This document shows, piece after piece, positions 27,995 to 36,188 of a stretch of DNA of 64,000 nt (position 1 is the stretch's first letter; every line of letters starts with the position of its first letter). Below the pieces are notes generated by a model. The model did not search any database. It was given only the letters and a program-made list of their open reading frames with translations, and was not told the origin of the DNA. This DNA is from Sphingobium sp. 15-1 (GTDB taxonomy: Bacteria > Pseudomonadota > Alphaproteobacteria > Sphingomonadales > Sphingomonadaceae): contig NZ_JABXJG010000001.1 in the NCBI RefSeq assembly GCF_013375535.1, positions 2,108,001 to 2,172,000 of the forward strand. The letters run 5' to 3'. Made by a program: the position numbers and the translations under genes.

Positions 27995-28642
27995 CTACCG
28001 CAAGCCCAGATATTTGTGCGACTGAAGGCTAAGCCGCCAGCGCGGCCTGTCCATCACCAGATCGACCGCCGCCTGCGCATTGCGCGCCGCATTGGGATCG
28101 TCCAGCGGCTGCACCAGCAGATGGTCGAAGGCCCAGCCCTCCATATCCTCGACATCGGCCAGGCTGTGCCCCTGCCCCGGCTGCGGCCAGACCAGCTTCA
28201 GTTCATTGCCGCTGCGCTGGACGACCTCGCTGCCCGCCTTGGGGCTGATGCAGACCCAATCCAGCCCCGTATGCGCGGGCAGGGTGCCGTTGCTCTCGAT
28301 CGCAATGGCGAAGCCCCGCGCATGCAACGCATCCACCAATGCATCGTCGATCTGCAACATCGGCTCCCCGCCGGTGAGCACGATATAACGCCCTTCCCGC
28401 CCCTCGCCCCAAAAGGCCAGCGCCGCGTCGGCCAGGCTGTCGGCATCCGCGAACTTGCCGCCGCCATCGCCGTCCGTGCCGACGAAATCCGTGTCGCAGA
28501 ACTGGCAGACCGCGCTCGCCCGGTCCTGCTCCCGCCCGGTCCAGAGATTGCAGCCGGCAAAACGCAGGAACACCGCCCGGCGGCCGGCATGCACGCCTTC
28601 CCCCTGAAGGGTGAGGAACATTTCCTTGACAGCATAGCTCAT
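27995..28642 (-). CDS. queE: 7-carboxy-7-deazaguanine synthase QueE
   Basis: A radical-SAM enzyme of the queuosine pathway that converts 6-carboxy-tetrahydropterin to 7-carboxy-7-deazaguanine, 215 residues. The iron-sulfur ligands are in GCNLWTG and, after an insertion, CQFCDTDF; the long spacing is normal for QueE. LTGGEPMLQ marks the SAM-binding strand. The C-terminus SHKYLGLR is typical. It lies 4 bases after queC and is co-transcribed with it. Confidence 0.95.
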   Translation of the reverse strand: MSYAVKEMFLTLQGEGVHAGRRAVFLRFAGCNLWTGREQDRASAVCQFCDTDFVGTDGDGGGKFADADSLADAALAFWGEGREGRYIVLTGGEPMLQIDDALVDALHARGFAIAIESNGTLPAHTGLDWVCISPKAGSEVVQRSGNELKLVWPQPGQGHSLADVEDMEGWAFDHLLVQPLDDPNAARNAQAAVDLVMDRPRWRLSLQSHKYLGLR

Positions 28643-28646
28643 GGCG

Positions 28647-29339
28647 TCAGGGCTTCACCGCATAGACGGTGGGATCGGGCAGCCCGGCTTCCACGAAGCC
28701 CTTCGACCGCAAGCGACAGCTATCGCACAGGCCGCAATGCTTGCCGTCGGGCGTCGGGTCGTAGCAGGACCAGCTCAGCCCCGCGTCCAGCCCCAGCCGG
28801 TGCGCCTCCCGCACGATGTCGGCCTTGCTCATATGCTGGAGCGGCGCGTTGATGCGGATCGGATGGCCTTCAACGCCCGCCTTGGTCGCCAGCGCCGCCA
28901 TTTTCTGAAACGCGTCGATGAACTCCGGGCGGCAGTCGGGATAGCCCGAATAATCCAGCGCGTTGACGCCGATAAACACGTCGTTCGCGCCCGCCACTTC
29001 CGCCAGGCCCAGGGTCAGCGACAGGAAGATGGTGTTGCGCGCGGGCACATAGGTCACGGGAATGCCGGGACCGACCCCACCCTTGGGCACGGCGATGTCG
29101 GCGGTCAGCGCCGATCCGCCGAACGCCGTCAGGTCGAGCGGCAGCACGATATGCGAGATCGCGTTGAGCGCCGCAGCCACCCGCCCCGCCGCCCGCAATT
29201 CCAGGCGATGGCGCTGATTATAATCGATCGACAGGGCAAGCACGCGATGGCCGGCCTCACGCGCCAGCCCGCCCGCGACCATGGAGTCGAGCCCGCCGGA
29301 CAGCAGGACGACGGCGAATTTTCCGCTATTGGCAACCAT
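28647..29339 (-). CDS. queC: 7-cyano-7-deazaguanine synthase QueC
   Basis: This enzyme makes preQ0 from 7-carboxy-7-deazaguanine with ATP and ammonia, 230 residues. The ATP pyrophosphatase loop is [11 protein letters not shown] near residue 10. The zinc site is [17 protein letters not shown] near residues 192-208. It heads a queC-queE pair. The upstream gap of 47 bases is too short for a preQ1 riboswitch. Confidence 0.95.
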   Translation of the reverse strand: MVANSGKFAVVLLSGGLDSMVAGGLAREAGHRVLALSIDYNQRHRLELRAAGRVAAALNAISHIVLPLDLTAFGGSALTADIAVPKGGVGPGIPVTYVPARNTIFLSLTLGLAEVAGANDVFIGVNALDYSGYPDCRPEFIDAFQKMAALATKAGVEGHPIRINAPLQHMSKADIVREAHRLGLDAGLSWSCYDPTPDGKHCGLCDSCRLRSKGFVEAGLPDPTVYAVKP

Positions 29340-29386
29340 AAGCGCCGCGCTACCCCTCCCGACGCGTCAGCGCAAGCGAGTCGGGC

Positions 29387-29788
29387 TTAACGGCAGGCGC
29401 CGAGCCACCGGCCCTCCAGCGCGAAGTCGAAGGGCGCGCCGTCGGCTATGCCCTGCGAGCGGAGTTGCACCAGCCGTGCGGTTTCGATGCGCAGGTCGGA
29501 CCGGCCATTGCCCGCGGCGCCGCATTCATAGGCGACGACCAGACGGTTGGCGGCATCGCTGACGGTGAAGCTCTTGCAGCTATGGCCGGCATGGCGGCTT
29601 TGCAGAAGCTGACTGAGGTTGGATACGCAAAGTTTGCGAACCGCGCCGTCCGCGCCCCGCTCGCGCAATTCCCACTCGCCCGCTTCCAGCCCTTTGGGCA
29701 GGCGCGCGGGAGGGGCGGCCGCCAGCACGGCGGACGCCGCCATCATCATCGCCATCGCCGCCGCCAGGGCGCGCAAGCCTGCCGTCAT
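29387..29788 (-). CDS. Small secreted protein, possibly DUF3617-like
   Basis: A 133-residue protein with a signal peptide (cleavage near AVLAAAP). The mature part has GLEAGEWELRERG near the start and three cysteines (KLCVSN, HSCKSF, YECGA), plus one at the C-terminus (LGACR). The early G-x-W-E-L pattern and paired cysteines recall DUF3617 periplasmic proteins common in sphingomonads, but I cannot confirm it. It lies just upstream of queC on the same strand. Confidence 0.6.
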   Translation of the reverse strand: MTAGLRALAAAMAMMMAASAVLAAAPPARLPKGLEAGEWELRERGADGAVRKLCVSNLSQLLQSRHAGHSCKSFTVSDAANRLVVAYECGAAGNGRSDLRIETARLVQLRSQGIADGAPFDFALEGRWLGACR

Positions 29789-29903
29789 TCCGATCCCCCG
29801 TCGATCATCCCCTGATCCCGATCAGCCTTGCCCGCCAATTGCGGCAATTTGATAGCGGAACCGAATCGACCGGCCATAATGACGCCCGGCCCAACGGCCC
29901 GGC

Positions 29904-30845
29904 CTATCCGAAGCTGGCCAGCGCCACCGGAAAGAGGCGCGAACAGAAGGCGCAATCCACGCCGATGATCCCCTGATCGTCGGCCATCTCCGCCCGTTCG
30001 GTCGCCGGAAACCGACCAATGACGCTGCGGATATGGTCGAGGTCGCAGCGGCACCCCTTGCTGAGCGCTGTCGGATCGGTGACGCGCACCTCATCCTCTT
30101 CATGGAACAGCCGCCAGACGATGTCGGTCAGCGGCAACTCGCGATCGGTCAGTTCCGCGTCCTTCAGCGTATGGGCCAGCGCCTGGACATGCTCCCATTC
30201 GGGATGGTCGTGGCGGACATGCAGGCGTTCGCGCCCGACCTCGCCCTCCGGCAGATGCTGGAGCAGCAGACCCGCCGCCAGGCAGCCTTCGCCCGCATCG
30301 TGGCGGGTCGCGATCTGGATGATGCTGGGAATTTGTTCGGACTGGAAGAAATAATGCTCCGCCGCGTCCGCCAGCGATTCGCCGTCCAGCGGCACGATGC
30401 CCTGGTAGCGCTCGCCGGAGACGGCCTGGTCGAAGGTGATGGCGAGATAGCCCTTGCCGAACAGGCCGAACAGCGTCGGGTCGGGGCCAAGTTCGGCCAG
30501 CCGGTCGGCATCGAACTTGGCATAGCCGCGCACTTCGCCGCCCTTATAATCGGCCACCAGCAGGCTGACGACGCCATTTTCGGTCTGCGCCTGCATGGTG
30601 AGCTGCCCGCCCGCATCCTTGAGCGTCGTGCCGAGCAGCGCCGCCAGCACCAGCGCGGAGGCAAGCAGCCGCTCGATCTGCGGGGGGTAGGCGTGGGCGG
30701 CGAGAACATCGTCGAGGACCGGCCCCAGCCGCACGATCCGCCCCCGCGCATGGCGGGAGGGAATGGTGAAGCCCAAGGCTTGGTCGAGGGTGGCGGTAGA
30801 GGTCAAATCAGGCTCCGTACGGCGCGCTGGGGGCGGGCCGGTCAT
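29904..30845 (-). CDS. hslO: Redox-regulated chaperone Hsp33
   Basis: A holdase chaperone activated by oxidation, 313 residues. The zinc switch cysteines near the C-terminus are in the usual order, GCRCD followed about 30 residues later by VDCAFCS. The N-terminal domain carries LLGTTLKDAGGQLTMQAQ and GYLAITFD as in Hsp33. It is third in argD-argF-hslO, an arrangement conserved in alphaproteobacteria. A family A repeat lies in the 236-base gap after argF. Confidence 0.94.
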   Translation of the reverse strand: MTGPPPARRTEPDLTSTATLDQALGFTIPSRHARGRIVRLGPVLDDVLAAHAYPPQIERLLASALVLAALLGTTLKDAGGQLTMQAQTENGVVSLLVADYKGGEVRGYAKFDADRLAELGPDPTLFGLFGKGYLAITFDQAVSGERYQGIVPLDGESLADAAEHYFFQSEQIPSIIQIATRHDAGEGCLAAGLLLQHLPEGEVGRERLHVRHDHPEWEHVQALAHTLKDAELTDRELPLTDIVWRLFHEEDEVRVTDPTALSKGCRCDLDHIRSVIGRFPATERAEMADDQGIIGVDCAFCSRLFPVALASFG

Positions 30846-30946
30846 GCAAAGGCGCTTAGATAGGGGGCGAAGCGGTCGCTTGCAAATCGACCGGCATTCC
30901 GGCCGGATTGGGTGGAATGCGGACGTTGATGTTCGCCTTGTGCAAA

Positions 30947-31037
30947 ACGTGCTCCTGCGAAGGCAGGAGCCCAGTCCTGCCCTCCGTATATCATTGCATC
31001 GTCTGAACTGGGTCCCTGCCTTCGCAGGAACACGGCG
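30947..31037. repeat. Palindromic intergenic repeat, family A (copy 3)
   Basis: CGTGCTCCTGCGAAGGCAGG and CTGCCTTCGCAGGAACACGG form the two ends, with CCCAGT and ACTGGG inside. It lies between argF and hslO, that is, inside a co-directional gene group rather than between convergent genes. Confidence 0.88.
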
Positions 31038-31081
31038 CGCCTAATGTCCGCTACTGGCCAAAACCCACCACTCACCCAAAC

Positions 31082-32011
31082 TCACCCAAGCCGCCCCAGC
31101 GCCCAGAGCAGCACCGACTTCTGGGCATGGATGCGGTTTTCGGCCTCGTCCCAGATCACCGATTGCGGCCCGTCGATCACCGCTTCCACCACTTCCTCGC
31201 CGCGATGGGCGGGCAGGCAGTGGAGGAATTTCGCCGTCGGCTTGGCCAGCGCCATCAGTTCCGGCGTCACCTGATAGGGCATCATCGCCGCCAACTTCTC
31301 CTCGGCATGGGCCTGGCCCATGGAAATCCAGGTGTCGGTGACGACGATGTCCGCGCCCGCAACCGCCGCCTGCGGATCGCGGGTGCGGGTGATCGTCGCG
31401 CCGCGCGCCTGCGCTTCGGCTTCGAATGACGGGTCGGGATCATAGCCCTCCGGCACGGCGATGCGCACGCCGAACTTCATCAGGCCCGCCGCCTCGACGA
31501 TGGAATGAAGGACATTGTTGCCGTCGCCCAGCCAGGCCCATTGGCTGCCGGGCAGCGCCACGCCATGCTCCACCACGGTCAGCAGGTCCGCGACGATCTG
31601 ACAGGGATGCGACAGGTCGGTCAGGCCATTGATGACCGGAACCGTCGCTTGATGCGCCATTTCCTCGATCTTGGCGTGATCGTCGGTGCGGATCATGATG
31701 GCGTCGGCCATGCGGCTCAGCACGCGGGCGGTGTCGGCAATCGTCTCGCCCCGGCCAAGCTGGCTGGTCGCGCCGTCCAGGATCAGCGATGTGCCGCCCA
31801 ACTGGCGGATCGCTATGTCGAAGCTGACGCGGGTACGGGTCGAATTCTTCTCGAAGATCATCGCCAGCGTGTGGCCGGCGAGCGGCGCATCCGCGTCGGC
31901 TTGGCCCTTGGGTTGCCCAAGGCGCGCCGCCTTCCGGTCGATGGCGTCGGCTATCATGGCGGCGATCGCATCGCCGCCCGCGTCACTCAGATTCAGGAAA
32001 TGATTGGTCAT
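31082..32011 (-). CDS. argF: Ornithine carbamoyltransferase
   Basis: This enzyme forms citrulline from ornithine and carbamoyl phosphate in arginine synthesis, 309 residues. Signature motifs are complete: carbamoyl-phosphate loop NSTRTRVSF near residue 56, [10 protein letters not shown] near 137, and the ornithine-binding [13 protein letters not shown] near 265. It follows argD after a 104-base gap that contains a family C repeat. Confidence 0.96.
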   Translation of the reverse strand: MTNHFLNLSDAGGDAIAAMIADAIDRKAARLGQPKGQADADAPLAGHTLAMIFEKNSTRTRVSFDIAIRQLGGTSLILDGATSQLGRGETIADTARVLSRMADAIMIRTDDHAKIEEMAHQATVPVINGLTDLSHPCQIVADLLTVVEHGVALPGSQWAWLGDGNNVLHSIVEAAGLMKFGVRIAVPEGYDPDPSFEAEAQARGATITRTRDPQAAVAGADIVVTDTWISMGQAHAEEKLAAMMPYQVTPELMALAKPTAKFLHCLPAHRGEEVVEAVIDGPQSVIWDEAENRIHAQKSVLLWALGRLG

Positions 32012-32027
32012 GAGGAAACCCCCTCAA

Positions 32028-32107
32028 CCCGTTCGGGCTGAGCCTGTCGAAGCCCTGTTCTTTCCCTTCAAGAAAGAACGACCCTTCGACAAGCTCAGGG
32101 CGAACGG
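32028..32107. repeat. Palindromic intergenic repeat, family C (copy 1)
   Basis: CCGTTCGGGCTGAGCCTGTC faces GACAAGCTCAGGGCGAACGG with CTTTCCCTTC-type sequence in the middle. It occupies nearly the entire argD-argF gap. A second copy is at 38402-38506. Confidence 0.88.
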
Positions 32108-32115
32108 AGATTAAT

Positions 32116-33309
32116 TCAGGCCGTAGCAGCCTCCGCGAAGCTCCGCGCACCGGCCGAAAGCCTTCCGACGCATTCCGCGACATGGCTTTCCTCGATCACC
32201 AGCGGCGGCAGGATACGCACGACATTCTGCCCGGCCGACACGGTCAGCAGGCCATGATTGTCGCGCAGATGCGCCACGAACTCACGGGCGTCGACATCAC
32301 TCTTCAGCTTCACGCCCAGCATCAGACCCAGCCCGCGCACATCCTCGAACATGTCGTGATTGGGGATGAGCTGCTCCAGCGCCGAGCGCAGGCGCGCGCC
32401 GATGCCCTTCACATGGTCGAGGAAGCCGTCGCCCAGCACTTCGTCGAGCACGGTCATGCCGACCGCCATGGCCAGCGGATTGCCGCCATAGGTCGACCCA
32501 TGGGTGCCGAACACCATGCCCTTGGCCGCTTCCTCGGTCGCGAGGCAGGCGCCCAGCGGGAAGCCCGCGCCGATCCCCTTGGCCACCGCCATGATGTCGG
32601 GCGTCAGGCCATATTGCTCATAAGCGAAGAAGGTGCCGGTGCGGGCATAACCGCACTGCACTTCGTCCAGGATCAGCAGCAGGCCCTGCTCGTCGCACAG
32701 CTTGCGAAGCCCTGCGAGAAATTCTTGGGTCGCCGGGGTCACGCCGCCTTCGCCCTGCACCGTTTCCACCAGGAAACCGGCGGTGTTGTCATCGACGGCG
32801 GCCGTCGCGGCCTCCAGATCGTTGAACGGCACCACGGTGAAACCGGGCAGCAGCGGTTCGAAACCGTCGCGCATCTTGGGCTGGCTGGTGGCGGAGATCG
32901 TTCCCAGCGTCCGCCCATGGAAGGCGTTGTCGAAGCTGATGATCTTGTGCCGGTGCGCCTGCCCGTTGGCATAGTGATAGCGGCGCGCCGTCTTGATCGC
33001 GCATTCCACCGCTTCCGCGCCCGAATTGGTGAAGAACACCGTGTCGGCAAAGGTCGTGTCGACCAGACGCTGCGCGAATTTCTCGCCCAGCGGCATGCCG
33101 TAGAGGTTCGACGTGTGCATCAGCGTCGCGGCCTGATCCGCGATCGCCTTGACCAGCTTCGGATGGCCATGGCCCAGCAGGTTCACCGCGATGCCGCTGG
33201 CGAAATCCAGATAGCGCTCGCCGCGCTCCCCGATCAGATAGCAGCCCTCGCCTCGGACCGGGCGTACATCGCACCGGGGGTAAACGGGCATGAGCGGCGT
33301 AATCGACAT
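32116..33309 (-). CDS. argD: Acetylornithine aminotransferase
   Basis: A class-III PLP aminotransferase of 397 residues that makes N-acetylornithine in arginine synthesis and may also act on succinyldiaminopimelate. It has the cofactor stretch NSGAEAVECAIK, LILDEVQCGYARTG and the PLP lysine in AVAKGIGAGFPLGA. The start at 33309 follows AAGGGAAGGA; the open frame to 33426 is antisense noise through a terminator. A minus-strand terminator hairpin lies only about 42 bases before the start codon. Confidence 0.95.
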   Translation of the reverse strand: MSITPLMPVYPRCDVRPVRGEGCYLIGERGERYLDFASGIAVNLLGHGHPKLVKAIADQAATLMHTSNLYGMPLGEKFAQRLVDTTFADTVFFTNSGAEAVECAIKTARRYHYANGQAHRHKIISFDNAFHGRTLGTISATSQPKMRDGFEPLLPGFTVVPFNDLEAATAAVDDNTAGFLVETVQGEGGVTPATQEFLAGLRKLCDEQGLLLILDEVQCGYARTGTFFAYEQYGLTPDIMAVAKGIGAGFPLGACLATEEAAKGMVFGTHGSTYGGNPLAMAVGMTVLDEVLGDGFLDHVKGIGARLRSALEQLIPNHDMFEDVRGLGLMLGVKLKSDVDAREFVAHLRDNHGLLTVSAGQNVVRILPPLVIEESHVAECVGRLSAGARSFAEAATA

Positions 33310-33350
33310 GGTCCTTCCCTTTCTGGGCTGATGCAAACACTTCCGAAACG

Positions 33351-33377
33351 CAAAAAGGCGGCCCCCGCCGGGCCGCC
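33351..33377 (-). terminator. Terminator-like hairpin in the argD leader
   Basis: On the minus strand GGCGGCCC, a five-base loop and GGGCCGCC are followed by TTTTTG, an intrinsic terminator. A possible promoter (TTGCGC, 17 bases, TATAGG, at 33392-33420) lies just upstream, so the hairpin may sit inside the argD transcript. Alternatively it only ends transcription from the fliD-fliS side. Confidence 0.75.
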
Positions 33378-33471
33378 CTTTGCGAGCGCTGCCTATACAA
33401 GCGCGCCTTTGATGGCGCAACCCCATGCGGCAGCGTCAGCAATATGCTTGTATCGCAGTTCTCATCATTAC

Positions 33472-33558
33472 CGTCATCCCCGGCTTGACCCGGGATCCCG
33501 CTTTTCTTCCGCCGATACGCAGGAGAGAGCGGGACCCCGGGTCAAGCCCGGGGTGACG
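33472..33558. repeat. Palindromic intergenic repeat, family D
   Basis: CGTCATCCCCGGCTTGACCC at one end faces GGGTCAAGCCCGGGGTGACG at the other, with CGGGATCCCGC and GCGGGACCCCG next to them. It lies between fliS and argD. Only one copy is in the window, but the form is a widespread alphaproteobacterial intergenic element. Confidence 0.85.
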
Positions 33559-33590
33559 AAACCAATGCGGCGAATTTTAGCTTCTGGTGA

Positions 33591-33986
33591 CTAGCCGATC
33601 TGGTTCCACGCTTCCGCAATCTCCCCGACCATGACGCGGGCCTGATCGACCGGTGCGGCATCATGCTCCTTGGCGCTGGCCAGCAGCAGGCGGCGGGCTT
33701 CGCGATAGATTTGCGCCAGGCCAGTCGCGATGTCGCCGCCCTTGTCGAAGTCCAGGCTCGATTCGAGCGCGAACAGGATGGACATGGCGCGCGCCTGCTT
33801 GTCCGACACCTTCAGCCGGTCGCCATTGCGCTCGGCCAGCGCCGTCGCGTCCAGCGCCAGCAGCAGTTCGTCGAACAGCAGCTTGACCAGCGCATGGGGC
33901 GTCGCGCCCTCGATCCGGCTGCCGGTGTGAACCGCCGCATAACGCCGCGCCGCCGCGCCGCCGAAACCGCCATGATTATAGAACAT
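33591..33986 (-). CDS. fliS: Flagellin export chaperone FliS
   Basis: A small helical chaperone (131 residues) that binds the flagellin C-terminus and prevents premature polymerisation. The family opening with conserved Tyr (RRYAAVHTGSRIEGATPHALVKLLFDE in two halves) and the four-helix pattern are clear. It follows fliD after 21 bases, the usual order. Confidence 0.92.
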   Translation of the reverse strand: MFYNHGGFGGAAARRYAAVHTGSRIEGATPHALVKLLFDELLLALDATALAERNGDRLKVSDKQARAMSILFALESSLDFDKGGDIATGLAQIYREARRLLLASAKEHDAAPVDQARVMVGEIAEAWNQIG

Positions 33987-34007
33987 GATCTTCCTGACCC
34001 TTTTGTA

Positions 34008-35456
34008 TCAATCGTTGCTTTTGGTCCACAGCGCCACCTGCTGCGTCAGATAGCTTTGCGTCGCCTTGAGGGCGGACAGCCGGGTTTCCATGGCCGAATA
34101 GACCTTGGTGAGCTGCTCCTGATAATCCGTCATCTGGGTGTCGAGCTTCTCAAGCTGCTTGGCCAGATCGTCGGCCAGCGCCTTATATTTGCTCTGCGAC
34201 GCGGCGAGCGGGCCGTCGGTCTTCTGGATATTGTCGCGCACGCTGTCCATCAGCCCGGCCAGGCCGATATTGGTCGCGGTCTTGACCGAGGGGTTCAGCA
34301 TCTGCGTGATCGCCTTCGGATCGGCCGCGATCGCCTTGTCCAGCGCCGCCGTGTCCAGCGCGATCGTGCCGTCGCGGTTGGTGCTGACGCCCAGATCGTT
34401 CAGCGTCTTGTAGGCGCCCGTCGCGGTAAGCTGCGTCGAGACCATTGCCGACAATTGCCGCTTCATGTCGCGGATCGAGGATTCGCCGTTCAGCACGCCC
34501 GCATTGGACTGGTCCGTGCCGGTCGAGGTCGCCGTGTTCAGCGCCTTCATCAGCGTGTTGTAGGCGTCGACGAACTCGACCATCAGGTCGCGCATCGACG
34601 TGGTCGGCTCGGTCGTGGCGAGCGTGACGCTGGTGCCCGGCGCCGCCTTGTTCAGATCGATGCGCAGAAAGGGGATCGCGCTGTCGATCGTGTTGCCGGC
34701 ATAATGCTGCTCCACCCCGTCGAGCAGGATGATCGAATCCTTGGGCTGGGCGGCGGAGCTCATCCTGCTGCCGGCGGGCGGCGTGGTCGCGGAGAAGGCG
34801 AATTGGGAGAGGTCCGCACCCGTCGTCGCATCGGTGGAGGAGGAAACCGTGGTCAGCGAGAAATCATTCGCCGCGCCGGTCGGCCCCTTCAGCATCAGCC
34901 GCGTGCCCTGCGAGTCGGTGACGACGGTCGCGGTCACGCCCGTCCCCGAGCTGTTGATCGCGGCGGCAAGGCCGGTATAGCTGTTGTTGGCCGCAGTGAT
35001 CGTGATGGAAACGGGATTGCCGGTGCCGACCTTCAGCGACAATTCCCCGATGCCGACGGTGGCCGCAGCCCCTTGCGCCGCGTCCTGATTGGCGTTGACC
35101 GCCGAAACCGCGGTCCGGGCCGATGCAAGCTGCTGCACCTCGATCTGCGCCGGAAGGCCGGTCGGCGTGCCGCCGGGGAGGGCGCTGACGGAGGCGATGC
35201 TGGCGTCGTTGGAAGCTGGCGTGCCCGAATAACCGGTGCCCGCGAGCAGGCTGTTCAGCGCATCGGCAAAGGTATCGAGCGAGCTGGAGGCGGAAGCCAG
35301 CGCGGAAATGCGCGCGCTGTTCAGCGTCTGGCGATTGGTGATGGCCGTCTGCTTCGGCTCCCTGGAGGCGCTGACCAGGCTGGAGACGAGCGAGGCGGTG
35401 TCGATGCCCGATCCCGCGCCAAGCGCCGTCAAGATGCTGCTGCTCACCGAAGTCAT
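34008..35456 (-). CDS. fliD: Flagellar filament cap protein FliD
   Basis: The cap protein (482 residues) that helps flagellin add to the growing tip. N-terminal FliD domain: ILTALGAGSGIDTASLVSSL near residue 8. The C-terminal domain has paired coiled-coil segments (LADDLAKQLEKLDTQMTDYQEQL). AAAGGAC precedes the start at 35456; the frame to 35600 passes through a decayed repeat and is unlikely to be coding. It is upstream of fliS on the same strand. Confidence 0.93.
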   Translation of the reverse strand: MTSVSSSILTALGAGSGIDTASLVSSLVSASREPKQTAITNRQTLNSARISALASASSSLDTFADALNSLLAGTGYSGTPASNDASIASVSALPGGTPTGLPAQIEVQQLASARTAVSAVNANQDAAQGAAATVGIGELSLKVGTGNPVSITITAANNSYTGLAAAINSSGTGVTATVVTDSQGTRLMLKGPTGAANDFSLTTVSSSTDATTGADLSQFAFSATTPPAGSRMSSAAQPKDSIILLDGVEQHYAGNTIDSAIPFLRIDLNKAAPGTSVTLATTEPTTSMRDLMVEFVDAYNTLMKALNTATSTGTDQSNAGVLNGESSIRDMKRQLSAMVSTQLTATGAYKTLNDLGVSTNRDGTIALDTAALDKAIAADPKAITQMLNPSVKTATNIGLAGLMDSVRDNIQKTDGPLAASQSKYKALADDLAKQLEKLDTQMTDYQEQLTKVYSAMETRLSALKATQSYLTQQVALWTKSND

Positions 35457-35574
35457 GGGCCGTCCTTTCAAATGCCAGAACGGCCCTAGGCCCAAGACCT
35501 TTAGGAATGATTTTCGTGGAGATGCAAAAAGGGCCTCAGACCATAGTCCTGCGCGAACACTCGAACGGCGAAAC

Positions 35575-35612
35575 TGGCTCCTGCCTCCGCAGAAGCACAT
35601 TGGCGCTTCGTT
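35575..35612. repeat. Remnant of a family A palindromic repeat
   Basis: GGCTCCTGCCTCCGCAGAAGCAC resembles one arm of the family A element with several changes, and no intact partner arm is seen. It lies in the 168-base gap between fliD and the unknown 152-residue protein. Confidence 0.5.
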
Positions 35613-35624
35613 CGACGGGTGTTC

Positions 35625-36083
35625 TCAGGCGCCGATGGTCACGATCTGATCAACCGCTCCGTGCCGGATATTGGCCTGGGCGACATGGGCGATGGCGGCC
35701 TGCTCGGCAAGGCGCCTGGCGATGCGGATGGAGCTTTCCACGGCTTCCCTGGAAGCAGGGGGCAGCGGCACGAGCACCTGCGGTGAAGGCAGCATGGACT
35801 GGATTTCCTCCGCCGCGCCGTCGACCGTGGCGGTCGTGCCCTGGCTGCTCAGTTCCGCCAATATGTCGGCTATGCGCGCATGCACCCTGGCATATTCGGC
35901 GCTGCTGGCGATGCGGCCTTCCGCTGGCGCCTGATCGTCCTGGCTGGTTTGCGCCGACGATCCCCCGCCCTGACGAACCGTCGCGGAGGAGGAAACCGGC
36001 TGAACGGCGGACACGGCGGAGGGCGCACGCGTCGCGCTCCTTTCAACCGGCGATACCTCGCTCCGCGAAAAATAGTCGTTCAT
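35625..36083 (-). CDS. Protein of unknown function in the flagellar cluster (152 aa)
   Basis: The first 60 residues are low-complexity (Ser, Ala, Thr, Gln). The C-terminal 90 residues are helical, with ARVHARIADILAELSSQG and SSIRIARRLAEQAAIAHV. It has no signal peptide. A sigma-28-like promoter can be read 30-60 bases upstream and fliD-fliS follow on the same strand, so a late flagellar role, for example a chaperone or filament accessory protein, is plausible. I recognise no family. Confidence 0.65.
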   Translation of the reverse strand: MNDYFSRSEVSPVERSATRAPSAVSAVQPVSSSATVRQGGGSSAQTSQDDQAPAEGRIASSAEYARVHARIADILAELSSQGTTATVDGAAEEIQSMLPSPQVLVPLPPASREAVESSIRIARRLAEQAAIAHVAQANIRHGAVDQIVTIGA

Positions 36084-36114
36084 GACGCACCATCATAATG
36101 CGTCCCCGTCAACA

Positions 36115-36142
36115 TTATACGGATAATCAATCCTAAGCTTTA
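36115..36142 (-). promoter_or_regulatory. Sigma-28-like promoter before the unknown flagellar gene
   Basis: On the minus strand TAAAGCTT, 11 bases, then TCCGTATAA. This is close to the FliA consensus TAAAGTTT-N11-GCCGATAA but carries one extra base in the -10. It ends 31 bases before the ATG of the 152-residue protein. Moderate match only. Confidence 0.45.
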
Positions 36143-36188
36143 GTTAAGCATCGTCTTTTTCTTGAGACACATTCTCAATGGACTGAAA

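Noticed and set aside
29340-29386. preQ1 riboswitch before queC
   Set aside because: The gap is only 47 bases and shows no C-rich stem and A-rich tail typical of the preQ1 aptamer.
36140-36188. Intrinsic terminator after flhB
   Set aside because: TTGAGA/TCTCAA is a weak six-base stem and the minus strand has A-runs rather than a T-run after it.
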